Positions 17,891 through 28,280 are shown, counted from the stretch's first letter. The stretch is DNA of 64,000 bases from Urinicoccus massiliensis (GCF_900120405.1 NZ_LT635492.1:515478-579477), one strand, 5' to 3'. The notes: generated from the letters alone by a model not told the origin. Numbers and translations: made by a program.

Positions 17891-18829
17891 CTAGACCCTT
17901 AAAAACTTTCGGTAGTCCCCGCCCAGGTAGTCCCGGGCAATCCGGTCCAACTTTTCCGGAATGGGGCTCAAAACTTCCAGCCCATCCAAGTAAGCCAGGT
18001 CCCCCTGGGTGTGAAAAACCACTTGATAATTATGGAGCCATTGACCCCGGCCCCCATCTCCGTACTTCTTGTCCCCCAAAATGGGAAAGCCCAAACTTTG
18101 GAGGTGGTAGCGAATTTGGTGGGTCTTGCCTGTCAAGAGGTCCGCGTCCACCAAAGAATAGTCCCCGGAAACCACCGGCCTAAAAACCGTCTCCATGGCC
18201 AGGTCCTCCCCAGCCACCATCTTATTTTTCTCCCGGAGTTTTTTCCCAGACTTGGTCACCCGGGCCTCCTCCTGAAAATTTCCCCGGACCAGGGCATAAT
18301 AGTGCTTTTCAATTTCCCTGGCCTCCATGGCCCGGTTCAAAAGCCTCAAGGCCTGGGCATTCTTGGCCCCAATTAAAATCCCCGACGTATTCCGGTCCAG
18401 CCGGTTGCAAAAAGCCGGCGTAAAAGTCCTTTCCAACCTGGGATTATAGTCCCCCTTTTGGATCAAATAAGCCACCAGGTCATCCACCATGTTGCCCTCC
18501 CGGCAATCCTTAGAAGAATGAGTCAGTCGACCCCCAGGCTTGTCCAGCAAGATGATATTGTCATCCTCATACAAGACCTTGACCCCTTGGCCCACAAACT
18601 TTTTCGCCTCCTTGCCAAACTTGTCCAAGGTTTCATCCGAGAAAAAAACCTTCACCAAGTCCCCCTCTTGGACCATGTCCTGGGGCGAGGCCTTCTTTCC
18701 ATTTAAAGTAATATTCTTCTTTCGCAAGGACTTTTGCAAAAGCCCCTTGCCGGCCCCCGGCAAAAGCTTGGCCAGGTAGCGGTCCAACCTTTGACCCGCA
18801 TCATTTCCATCAATCCTAAATTCCTTCAT
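17891..18829 (-). CDS. RluA-family 23S rRNA pseudouridine synthase
   Basis: 312 residues: an N-terminal S4 RNA-binding domain (QRLDRYLAKLLPG...LLQKSLRKKNITLNGKKA) and a RluA/RluC catalytic domain with NRLDRNTSGILIGAKN, in which Asp of RLDRNTSG is the nucleophile, then GKTHQIRYHLQSLGFPILGDKKYG. It changes uridine to pseudouridine in large-subunit rRNA. Which positions are modified cannot be told. It is a single gene, divergent from the MltG-like gene. Confidence 0.92.
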   Translation of the reverse strand: MKEFRIDGNDAGQRLDRYLAKLLPGAGKGLLQKSLRKKNITLNGKKASPQDMVQEGDLVKVFFSDETLDKFGKEAKKFVGQGVKVLYEDDNIILLDKPGGRLTHSSKDCREGNMVDDLVAYLIQKGDYNPRLERTFTPAFCNRLDRNTSGILIGAKNAQALRLLNRAMEAREIEKHYYALVRGNFQEEARVTKSGKKLREKNKMVAGEDLAMETVFRPVVSGDYSLVDADLLTGKTHQIRYHLQSLGFPILGDKKYGDGGRGQWLHNYQVVFHTQGDLAYLDGLEVLSPIPEKLDRIARDYLGGDYRKFLRV

Positions 18830-18851
18830 TGTTTCCCCTTAATGAATTTTT

Positions 18852-18860
18852 TGCTATAAT
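18852..18860 (+). promoter_or_regulatory. extended -10 promoter of the MltG-like gene
   Basis: TGC-TATAAT on the plus strand, about 50 nt upstream of the ATG at 18911. The -35 is not evident. Confidence 0.55.
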
Positions 18861-18910
18861 AGACCTATACTAGATTATTATAACAGACAATGATAGAAAA
18901 GAGGAATATT

Positions 18911-19522
18911 ATGAAATTTAGTCAACGACTGTCCCAGGGCCTGGTCCATATCGGCCGGATCCTGATTACCATCCTGATCCTAACCGTCTTTCTAGGCGTC
19001 GTCTACCTGGGAATAAAAAACCTCACCAGCCGGGCCCACCTGTCTAAGTCCGCAGCCCCCCTGATTGAAGAAGAAGTTGAAACTCCCAAGGGCAAAGAAA
19101 TTAGCCTAGAAGGCCAAGTAGATATCAACACCGTTGCCGACACCCTCCTGGCCCAAGACCTCATTAAAGACAAGGCCAGCTTCATCCAAGTCGCTACAGA
19201 AATGGGCGTCTATAACTACTTCGGCCCCGGAGACTTTACCATTCCCCAAGACGCCACCGTTAAAGAAATGATCCATAGCCTAACCAAAGACAAAATAGCC
19301 AGCCTGCAAGATGTCAGCGTAACCCTGCCCCATAACGTCACCAGCGACCAAGTCGCCGATATCCTCCTGGCCCAAGGCCTCATTTCCAGCAAACCCGCCT
19401 TCGTGCAAAGAGTCAATAGCCTAGGTGTCCAGGGCCAATTCAAGGCCGGTAGCCATAAAATATCCGCCCCCATTAAAGTCGACGATTTAATTAAAAGCCT
19501 CTGCCAAGAAGTGGGAAAATAA
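18911..19522 (+). CDS. membrane-anchored protein with two MltG-type LysM-like repeats
   Basis: 203 residues from the ATG at 18911, which follows GAGGAA; an ATG seven codons upstream lacks a site. One membrane helix (about 12-37) is followed by a linker and two similar repeats: VADTLLAQDLIKDKASFIQ...GVYNYFGPGDFTI and VADILLAQGLISSKPAFVQ...GVQGQFKAGSHKI. The pattern (VADxLLAQxLI, F.Q, F..G) is that of the LysM-like N-terminal domain of YceG/MltG, the endolytic transglycosylase. The catalytic YceG domain is missing. It may bind cell-wall glycan outside the membrane. Single gene with its own terminator. Confidence 0.7.
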   Translation: MKFSQRLSQGLVHIGRILITILILTVFLGVVYLGIKNLTSRAHLSKSAAPLIEEEVETPKGKEISLEGQVDINTVADTLLAQDLIKDKASFIQVATEMGVYNYFGPGDFTIPQDATVKEMIHSLTKDKIASLQDVSVTLPHNVTSDQVADILLAQGLISSKPAFVQRVNSLGVQGQFKAGSHKISAPIKVDDLIKSLCQEVGK

Positions 19523-19528
19523 AAAATA

Positions 19529-19559
19529 ACCAGTCGGGAAAAGCCGGCTGGTTTTTTTG
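19529..19559 (+). terminator. terminator after the MltG-like gene
   Basis: ACCAGtCGG, loop, CCGgCTGGT and seven Ts on the plus strand, 6 nt after the stop. Confidence 0.9.
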
Positions 19560-19583
19560 TTGGGTGGATGAATAAAAACAATT

Positions 19584-19607
19584 GTAGGGGCCGGCCTCGT
19601 GTCGCCC
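19584..19607 (+). repeat. REP-like element A (degenerate)
   Basis: GTAG head followed by GGGCCGG...GTCGCCC and then GTATT. The left arm matches the element at 52323, the right arm the element ending at 20213, so the stem pairs only at its base; it looks chimeric. The downstream 35 bp (TATATGGATATtGGG) recur after 20213. Confidence 0.6.
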
Positions 19608-19690
19608 GTATTGTTAAGCAGAGTATATGGATATTGGGAATACATCCCTATTTAAAATCTCCCCTGTATTCATTCTTTTCCCTATATATT

Positions 19691-19836
19691 GGGGAAGGAA
19701 GTAGGGCGTTCACTGTCAATTTCTACCAATCGGCCTTCGTTTCGCTCGGCCTCTTGGGAAATCTTAGTATCTGACCTTCTATAACTCGCTTCGCTCGTTA
19801 AGATAGGTCATGATTTCTTCGCCCTATCCTTCCCCA
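19691..19836. repeat. long inverted repeat enclosing smaller hairpins
   Basis: Arms GGGGAAGGA-GTAGGGCG (19691-19708) and CGCCCTAT-CCTTCCCC (19820-19836) pair almost completely around about 110 bp. Inside lie a CCAA..GGCC/GGCC..TTGG palindrome (about 19727-19757) and the hairpin at 19772-19810. A second pair of arms, TAGGTCATGATTtCTTC (19804-19820) and GAGGAAGcAATCATGACCTA (19865-19884), overlaps it, so alternative folds are possible. Confidence 0.6.
19772..19810. repeat. TGACCTA-type hairpin, copy 1
   Basis: TGACCT at 19772 and TAGGTCA at 19804-19810 flank an inner palindrome built on CTCGCTTCGCTCG. It shares its outer arms, but not its inner sequence, with the elements at 19878-19921 and 20111-20148. 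Confidence 0.55.
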
Positions 19837-19877
19837 AACCCCAACCTCTCACCCTAACGCCCTGGAGGAAGCAATCA

Positions 19878-19921
19878 TGACCTAACCCGACGAGAGCAAA
19901 GCTCGAGTCGCAGGTAGGTCA
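19878..19921. repeat. TGACCTA-type hairpin, copy 2
   Basis: TGACCTA (19878-19884) and TAGGTCA (19915-19921) with inner stems CC/GG, CGAC/GTCG and GAGAGC/GCTC. The whole 44 nt fold into one interrupted hairpin. Confidence 0.6.
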
Positions 19922-19923
19922 GA

Positions 19924-19962
19924 TATCGCCTTGTTTCAAATCTTTGATTTGTCAAAGGCGAT
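19924..19962. repeat. hairpin with AAATC-TTT-GATTT core
   Basis: ATCGCCTT pairs with AAGGCGAT around an inner AAATC-TTT-GATTT stem-loop. The same core is inside the hairpin at 20111-20148. Confidence 0.55.
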
Positions 19963-19966
19963 GCAA

Positions 19967-20033
19967 TCGACAAGCCTAAAAATTCAAAACTCGCTTCGCT
20001 CAAACATTGAATTTTTTTAACGGCTCATCGATT
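19967..20033. repeat. nested hairpin with GAGCGAAG-type core
   Basis: Outer arms ATCGA-n3-GCC and GGC-n3-TCGAT enclose a 10-bp stem AAAAATTCAA/TTGAATTTTT whose loop holds CTCGCTTCGCTC, the same core as in 19772-19810. Confidence 0.6.
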
Positions 20034-20091
20034 TTTTCTCTCAATCTGAATCATCGAATCGTTACATTTTCTGGTAATGTGGGGTTGGTCC

Positions 20092-20213
20092 GTGGGGGCG
20101 ACCTTGTTCATGACCTAAGCCGAAATCTTTGATTTCGTAGCTAGGTCATATGCAGTCTTTCACAGCGAAAGGAGCGAGAGCGAACTTGAGCTGATGAAAA
20201 GTTGTAGTCGCCC
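20092..20213 (+). repeat. REP-like element split by a 104-nt insert
   Basis: The left part is a GTGG head plus GGGCGAC (20096-20102); the right part is GTCGCCC (20207-20213) followed by GTATT as in the elements at 19584 and 52323. The two arms pair perfectly over 7 bp, the same stem length as in the intact elements at 52323-52584. The 104 nt between them carry the hairpin at 20111-20148. This suggests an insertion into the loop of an older REP. Confidence 0.55.
20111..20148. repeat. TGACCTA-type hairpin, copy 3
   Basis: TGACCTA (20111-20117), then GC and GAAATC, a TTT loop, GATTTC, GC and TAGGTCA (20142-20148). It is the most regular of the three copies and lies within the split REP. Confidence 0.6.
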
Positions 20214-20283
20214 GTATTCGTATACAAGATATATGGATATAGGGCATAATATAAATACGCAGAAAATCTCAAACCCCCACAGA

Positions 20284-20309
20284 AAAAAGAGTCCCTAGGG
20301 ACTCTTTTT
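20284..20309. terminator. bidirectional terminator after the SLH protein gene
   Basis: A perfect palindrome: AAAAAGAGTCCC followed by its complement GGGACTCTTTTT. It gives a T-tail in both directions and ends the SLH gene on the minus strand, 16 nt after its stop. Confidence 0.9.
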
Positions 20310-20325
20310 CTTGCTCTTTTAACTT

Positions 20326-23300
20326 TTATTCCCAATCTGCTTTGATATCCAAAATTCTTAACCAGGTCTCCACTTGGCTTCCCTTGACTCTTTGGTATTC
20401 ATGGCTATTGGCTGCTTCCATGATTTCGCAATAGGCCCAGTGGTTTTCATTGATGTCGGTAAAGCGGATGAGGTCTTTTTTGACTCCTTCCATTCCCGGT
20501 ATATTGACATTTCTGTTGGCATATTGGTTTAAGATTCTGGCTGCTTCTGCCCTTTGGATATAGGCATTGGGTTTGAAGCTTCCATCGGGATAACCGGCGA
20601 TCCGGTCATTTCCATAGGCTTGGTTGATGGCTGCTTCAAATTCGTGGCCTTTGACATCGGCAAAGGGTGCGACCTTGTCGTTTTTCTTGTCGATATAGTA
20701 AAGGGCTCTGGCAAATTCTCCCCGGGTAATGGGTTCGTTGGGACGGAAATTGCCGTTTTTGTCGCCAAACATGAGGTCTTTTTTCACCATGATGTTGATG
20801 GCTGAATTGTACCAGGCAGAGGGGGTGTCCTTGAAGTTGGGTTTGGTCTTGTCGGTCATGTCTAATTCGGCCAAGCGGGCAATTAAGGCTGCTGCTTCAG
20901 ACCGGGTGATCATGCCTTCAGGACGGACGGCCTTGTCTACATAACCATAGAGGTACTTGTAGTGGCGACCGATTTCCATTTCAGGACTCTTCTTGGTGGT
21001 TTCCACTTGTACCGGGTTGGCTCCCAGGTACCAATAACCCTTCCAGGTAATGGCTGGAACTGGAGAGGACTTGCCTGGTTTTTTGGCCTTCTTATAGGCC
21101 CTAGCCTGGATGTCTTTCTTAGTAGTATTCGGCTTTAACTGCTCTTTTGGAATAGTTATTTCCCCATTATCCGGATTCACTTGAATTCCTTCAGGCCCTT
21201 TAAACTTCCCGTCTTCACCTTTTGTTACGGTAATTTTTTTATCCTTGTTTTCCGGATCCTTGTATTCTACAGTTACACTTGTGGTGTCCTTGTCGGTGGG
21301 AGTGATGGTTACATTATCATCTCCAACCTCAACCTTGGGTTCCGATGTCTCTTCTTGTGTCGTTGGCGTTTCTTCTGAAGTCTTGTCTTTCCAGATTGCT
21401 TTTACTACTGTGTCTTTTTCTACAGTGATTTCGGTTCCCGGTGCTACTTTTTGACCATCTACTTCCCAAGTATCAAATTCTTGGGTGTCATCTGGGGCTT
21501 TGAAAGCATTTGGTAATACTGTGTAGTCTGATCCTTTATCAACAGTTTTACCTTCCATTGTTCCTTTGCCGCCATTGGCATCGTAGCTTACAGTTGCTTG
21601 GCTCTTTTTCCAAAGAGCTTTGATTACTGTATCTTTGTCTACTTTGATTTTTGTGTTTGGCGCTACTTTTTCTCCATTTACTTCCCAAGTATCAAATTCT
21701 TGGGTGTCATCTGGGGCTTTGAAAGCATTTGGTAATACTGTGTAGTCTGATCCTTTATCAACAGTTTTACCTTCCATTGTTCCTTTGCCGCCATTGGCAT
21801 CGTAGCTTACAGTTGCTTGGCTCTTTTTCCAAAGAGCTTTGATTACTGTATCTTTGTCTACTTTGATTTTTGTGTTTGGCGCTACTTTTTCTCCATTTAC
21901 TTCCCAAGTATCAAATTCTTGGGTGTCATCTGGGGCTTTGAAAGCATTTGGTAATACTGTGTAGTCCGAGCCTTTATCAACAGTTTTACCTTCCATTGTT
22001 CCTTTGCCGCCATTGGCATCATAGCTAACAGTTGCTTGGCTCTTTTTCCAAAGAGCTTTGATTACTGTATCTTTATCTACTTTGATTTTTGCTCCTGCTG
22101 CTACTTCTTTGCCATCTACTTCCCATGCTTTAAATTCTTGGGTGTCGTCCGGGGCTTTGAAAGCATTGGATAGAATCTCATATTCAGCGCCCTTATTTAC
22201 GGTCTTACCTGTCATTTCGCCGGTGCCTTTGTTGGCATCGTAGCTAACAGTTGCAGTTTCGAGAGTCTTGGTTGCCTTATCTGAATCGAGCTTATCGGTG
22301 TCACCTTCAAGACCACCATTATCCTTTGCGGTTGCCTTGATGGTTCCAGCGAGTTCGATCTTTTCCACACTCAGGGTGATCACACCGGTGTTCTCATCAA
22401 CACCAGGTCCGCTCCATTTATTGGTTTGCAAATCTCGCGTTGCGGTGACGGTTTTCTTCGCTCCAGAATTATCTTTATAGGTAATCGTGTAAGACAGCAA
22501 GTCGGTATCATCACCAAGATCTTTATAAGCCGGTGGGGTAATAGTTACTTCACCCTTATCTGTATCTACCTTAATCGCAGGGGATTTAGGTGCGATATTT
22601 TTCACCAGGTCTTTGGCAGGGATTGTTATTTTTGGTTCAGCTCCATCCTTTACCTTGTATGAGCCATCTGCATTTGTTTTCGGAACAAAAGTCCCTTCAC
22701 TGTCCCAATCACCTGCTACATCATTACCGCTAAATATCTTGACATTGCCGCTGTCATCAATTTGTATAACTGCCGGTACTTCTTCATAATATCCGGTTCC
22801 GTTTGGTAATTTAGATTCTCCATTTACTGTGTATGCTGCTCTTATAGCAGCATCAATTGCTTTTTTGTCTTTAGCTGTTAATTTTCTAGGGTCTTTAACT
22901 TCTGTCTTTTCAGGTATTACTGGTTTTACAGTAGTTGTAGAACAAGATACAAATTTATGGGGTTCTTTTACTGTAACGCCGACTACTTGATCAAGTTTTA
23001 AGTCAGGGTTTGGAATTGTATATGTGAATTCTCCTGTTTTACCATCTACAGTTGCATCTACCGCTTTAGATGAGTCTTTGTCAACTGTACACTTGTTTTC
23101 ACTACAAAATTTACCTTTATCTGCTTCGCTAAGCTTCAAAATAATCTGAACCTTTATATCAGTAAAAGGTTTCTCTCCTGATAGTTTTCCCTTAATTACA
23201 TTGTCTACAATTGTAATACTGCCAAGAGTAGCTCCTCTAGAATGTTCAGTAACTTGTTTTATTTTTAAATTTGGAGCTTCTACTTTACCTGATGTCGAAC

Positions 23301-23916
23301 CATCAGTATAGGTTACTTCATAATAAGCATGTTCAGCAGTATTAATAGAAAACTTAACTGTGCTAATATCACCGGCTATTGCAGTGTTTTCATTATTAAA
23401 CATTTCAACAGCTTCTGCTTGTTCATCAGCGTTAACTATATTGGATGAAGTTTGTTCTATCCAAATTTCTCCACTTGGCATTTTAAGAGTAACTGAAGAT
23501 GCCTTAGATGCTTGTGCAGTTACATTTACTTCCGGTGATTTATCTTCACCTATTTGTTGGTAGACTGTGACCTTATCGCCTTTTGCAACTTTAACGCCTT
23601 CAGGTAAGTCTACCTTCCATGTTGTTCCCTTAGTAGGGTTATCAGAAAGAGTGGCTTTTACTGTGCCACCTTCACCTTTTAACGTTACATGGACTGTCGC
23701 TATTACAGTCTTTTTCTTTCCATCAACTTTAACATGAGCTTTTGCTAAATTTGCTCCCGAAATCGTCGTGGCATCGTAGAATACCGGGTTAATTGTCGGT
23801 TTCTTTACAGCAGCCGCATACACGTCCATAGCACCCATGACATGGGTCAAGACCATGACCAGGGCTAAAAGGAAGGCGCCCAGGGGTTTTAGGGTCCTTG
23901 TTTTCTTGTCTTTCAT
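20326..23916 (-). CDS. SLH-domain cell surface protein with InlB-type repeats
   Basis: 1196 residues. A signal peptide (to about residue 36, ...VYAAA) is followed by a Lys/Thr-rich beta-type region (to about 430), an Ig-like part, four 73-residue InlB B-repeat/Flg_new modules (residues 555-845, each starting ATVSYDAN), a further Ig-like stretch and three SLH domains (about 985-1165: GMITRSEAA, PITRGEFARAL, YIQRAEAARIL) that anchor to secondary wall polymer. The protein is thus displayed on the cell wall; adhesion is likely but inferred. Modules 2-4 are nearly identical. The N-terminal part looks more A+T-rich than the rest. Two Cys (SCSTT and SENKC) are unusual for a Gram-positive surface protein. 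Confidence 0.92.
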   Translation of the reverse strand: MKDKKTRTLKPLGAFLLALVMVLTHVMGAMDVYAAAVKKPTINPVFYDATTISGANLAKAHVKVDGKKKTVIATVHVTLKGEGGTVKATLSDNPTKGTTWKVDLPEGVKVAKGDKVTVYQQIGEDKSPEVNVTAQASKASSVTLKMPSGEIWIEQTSSNIVNADEQAEAVEMFNNENTAIAGDISTVKFSINTAEHAYYEVTYTDGSTSGKVEAPNLKIKQVTEHSRGATLGSITIVDNVIKGKLSGEKPFTDIKVQIILKLSEADKGKFCSENKCTVDKDSSKAVDATVDGKTGEFTYTIPNPDLKLDQVVGVTVKEPHKFVSCSTTTVKPVIPEKTEVKDPRKLTAKDKKAIDAAIRAAYTVNGESKLPNGTGYYEEVPAVIQIDDSGNVKIFSGNDVAGDWDSEGTFVPKTNADGSYKVKDGAEPKITIPAKDLVKNIAPKSPAIKVDTDKGEVTITPPAYKDLGDDTDLLSYTITYKDNSGAKKTVTATRDLQTNKWSGPGVDENTGVITLSVEKIELAGTIKATAKDNGGLEGDTDKLDSDKATKTLETATVSYDANKGTGEMTGKTVNKGAEYEILSNAFKAPDDTQEFKAWEVDGKEVAAGAKIKVDKDTVIKALWKKSQATVSYDANGGKGTMEGKTVDKGSDYTVLPNAFKAPDDTQEFDTWEVNGEKVAPNTKIKVDKDTVIKALWKKSQATVSYDANGGKGTMEGKTVDKGSDYTVLPNAFKAPDDTQEFDTWEVNGEKVAPNTKIKVDKDTVIKALWKKSQATVSYDANGGKGTMEGKTVDKGSDYTVLPNAFKAPDDTQEFDTWEVDGQKVAPGTEITVEKDTVVKAIWKDKTSEETPTTQEETSEPKVEVGDDNVTITPTDKDTTSVTVEYKDPENKDKKITVTKGEDGKFKGPEGIQVNPDNGEITIPKEQLKPNTTKKDIQARAYKKAKKPGKSSPVPAITWKGYWYLGANPVQVETTKKSPEMEIGRHYKYLYGYVDKAVRPEGMITRSEAAALIARLAELDMTDKTKPNFKDTPSAWYNSAINIMVKKDLMFGDKNGNFRPNEPITRGEFARALYYIDKKNDKVAPFADVKGHEFEAAINQAYGNDRIAGYPDGSFKPNAYIQRAEAARILNQYANRNVNIPGMEGVKKDLIRFTDINENHWAYCEIMEAANSHEYQRVKGSQVETWLRILDIKADWE
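21382..22254 (-). repeat. four tandem 219-bp repeats within the SLH protein gene
   Basis: Units start at 22254, 22035, 21816 and 21597 on the minus strand, exactly 219 bp apart. Units 2, 3 and most of 4 are almost identical at the DNA level, down to synonymous sites; unit 1 differs in its first half. This points to recent expansion and to possible length variation between strains. Confidence 0.9.
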
Positions 23917-24015
23917 TCTATCTCCTCTCTTGTTTTCTCTCTTGGCTTGCTTTATCTCGGCGGGGCCAAGTCTGATTTTTTCTTGCTTGGTTTTCTGATA
24001 GTATCTCTTACTTTA

Positions 24016-24044
24016 ATGATAGCTAATTTACTTGATTTATGCAA
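24016..24044 (-). promoter_or_regulatory. promoter of the SLH protein gene
   Basis: TTGCAT (24039-24044), 17 nt, TATCAT (24016-24021) on the minus strand, giving a leader of about 90 nt. The rest of the 247-bp gap up to the guaB terminator shows nothing clear. Confidence 0.55.
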
Positions 24045-24127
24045 GTTTTTTTGACTTTTTTTAGGGCCTTGGCTCTCTTCCTTGCTGGCGGATGAAGGTT
24101 GGTTTTTATGGCTGGGTTCCTCTTCCT

Positions 24128-24160
24128 ATAAAAAGAGCCGGGACTCTGGATCCCGGCTCG
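24128..24160 (-). terminator. terminator after guaB
   Basis: GAGCCGGGA, loop, TCCCGGCTC with a TTTTTAT tail on the minus strand, directly after the guaB stop. Confidence 0.9.
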
Positions 24161-24163
24161 GTT

Positions 24164-26845
<2,682 letters not shown>

Positions 26846-26862
<17 letters not shown>

Positions 26863-27682
26863 GGTCTGTGCCTCCTATCTTGTCCATTAGGTTTTCCAGG
26901 GGTTGGACCTTGGGTTCGTAGACCTGGTCTAGGATGTATTCCAGGGTGGTGAGGTCGATGTGTCTGGAAATTTTTCCGTTTTCTGCTGTGGAGATGGCTC
27001 CGGTTTCTTCGCTGACGATGATGGACAGGCTGTCTGACCGTTCGCTTACGCCGATGGCGGCCCGGTGGCGGGTGCCTAAATCTTTGGCCAGGTTTCGATT
27101 GTCTGTCAAGGGTAAAAAGCAAGCTGCGGCTACAATCCGATCTCCCCGGATGATGACGGCTCCGTCATGGAGGGGGGTGTTGGGGATAAAGATGTTGATC
27201 AAAAGGCCGGAGGAGATAAAGGCGTCTAAGGCGGTGCCTGTGTCAGCGATTTCGCTCAGGCCTGTTTGGCGTTCAATGACGATAAGGGCGCCAATTTTTT
27301 GCCTGGACAGGGATCCCACGGCTGAGGTGATTTCTGTAGCCAGGGCGTTAGTACGTTTGGCTCCCAGGCCCATGCCCTTGCGGAAGGAGGAACTCCGTCC
27401 AATGAATTCCAAGCCTCTTCTGAGTTCGGGTTGGAAGACGATGAGGATGGCCACCATACCCAGGGTAATGAGGTGGCTTAGGATCCAATTGATGGTGTAG
27501 AGTTCCAGGCTCTCGCTGATTTGGGTTAGGACTAGGATTAAAATAATTCCCTTGCTCAACTGCTCTGCCCGGGTTCCTCTTAGGATTTTAATTAAGTTGT
27601 AGACAAGCACGGCAACGATCAGGATGTCGACCAGGTCACGAATCCGGATGCTGCTGAGGCGAGATGCAATAAATTCAGTCAT
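26846..27682 (-). CDS. cdaA: diadenylate cyclase CdaA
   Basis: 278 residues. Three membrane helices in the first 85 residues precede the DAC (DisA_N) domain with the DGA motif (LHDGAVIIRGDRIVAA) and the RHR motif (GTRHRAAIG). It makes c-di-AMP from two ATP, controlling potassium and osmolyte balance and wall homeostasis. It overlaps the upstream DUF5317 gene by 8 nt and cdaR by 17 nt. The usual partner glmM is not next to cdaR; guaB takes its place. Confidence 0.95.
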
Positions 27683-28214
27683 GGGACATCTCCTTTTCTA
27701 TGGGTTGAAGGATAAGTAGGTAGGCCAGACCCAGGCTCATGAGAATATCTCCGGGGCTGATGACCCGGGCCAAGGGGTAGGCCTTGGGCAGGGGGATCCA
27801 GTCTCCTAAGTAGGCCTGGAGGCCACCGGTCATAAGGCAATGGCTGGTGGATTGGTTTTGGATTAAAAGTTTTAGGACGGACTCTTGGCCTGCCTGGACC
27901 AGGGCAGAGGGGTCCACGGGCATCCGGCCATAGAGGGCCAACATGAGACCATTTAAAAAGAGACCTATACTAAAAAGTATAAATCCAAGTCTGGGTTTTT
28001 GCCTAACTAGTAGCAGGCTCAGGCCTATGATTAAAGGACCTTGAAGCCGGTAGATGGTTTGTGGGGCCTGGGGATTTAGGCGGATGATAAAACGAAGCAC
28101 AAGTAAGAGGGCCAGGATCCCCAGCATGGTTTTGAGGTAGTCCAGGTCCAGGCTTATTTTTTTCCAAAGGACGGCTTGGACCAAAAGTCCTATTACAATG
28201 ACTTCTATCAGCAT
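27675..28214 (-). CDS. DUF5317 membrane protein
   Basis: 179 residues from the ATG at 28212-28214 (GGAGG 5 nt upstream); a longer frame extends 12 codons upstream without a site. Five or six hydrophobic helices, with the LYGRMPVD, STSHCLMTGG and LGDWIPLP stretches and a final VISPGDILMSLG that fit DUF5317 as I recall it. Function unknown. It begins the operon with cdaA, cdaR and guaB. Confidence 0.7.
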   Translation of the reverse strand: MLIEVIVIGLLVQAVLWKKISLDLDYLKTMLGILALLLVLRFIIRLNPQAPQTIYRLQGPLIIGLSLLLVRQKPRLGFILFSIGLFLNGLMLALYGRMPVDPSALVQAGQESVLKLLIQNQSTSHCLMTGGLQAYLGDWIPLPKAYPLARVISPGDILMSLGLAYLLILQPIEKEMSHD

Positions 28215-28233
28215 ATTTCCTCCATTAGGATAG

Positions 28234-28263
28234 GAAAAATGCGCTCTCATAATGAAAGCGCAC
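28234..28263 (-). terminator. terminator after ispH-rpsA
   Basis: GTGCGCTTTC, a 5-nt loop, GAGAGCGCAT and TTTTTCC on the minus strand, between the S1 stop and the DUF5317 start. It separates the two operons, possibly with some read-through. Confidence 0.8.
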
Positions 28264-28280
28264 TATCCTAGTCCTCTAAC

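Larger units (their letters stand above)
19560..20283. other. long non-coding gap made of nested hairpins
   Basis: About 720 bp between the terminator at 19559 and the one at 20284. No reading frame here has a credible protein or ribosome site. It holds the REP-like pieces and hairpins listed separately and a 35-bp direct repeat (19607-19641 and 20213-20247). The flanking genes are convergent and each has its own terminator, so the region need not be transcribed. Confidence 0.7.

Noticed and set aside
19568-19774. Plus-strand open frame of 68 codons in the hairpin region
   Set aside because: No ribosome site, no recognisable protein pattern, and it runs through REP and inverted-repeat sequence.
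20141-20335. Minus-strand open frame of 64 codons upstream of the hairpin region
   Set aside because: It crosses the bidirectional terminator and the end of the SLH gene; basic, low-complexity product with no ribosome site.
21382-22254. CRISPR-like array
   Set aside because: The 219-bp units are contiguous, in frame and encode InlB-type domains; there are no spacers.
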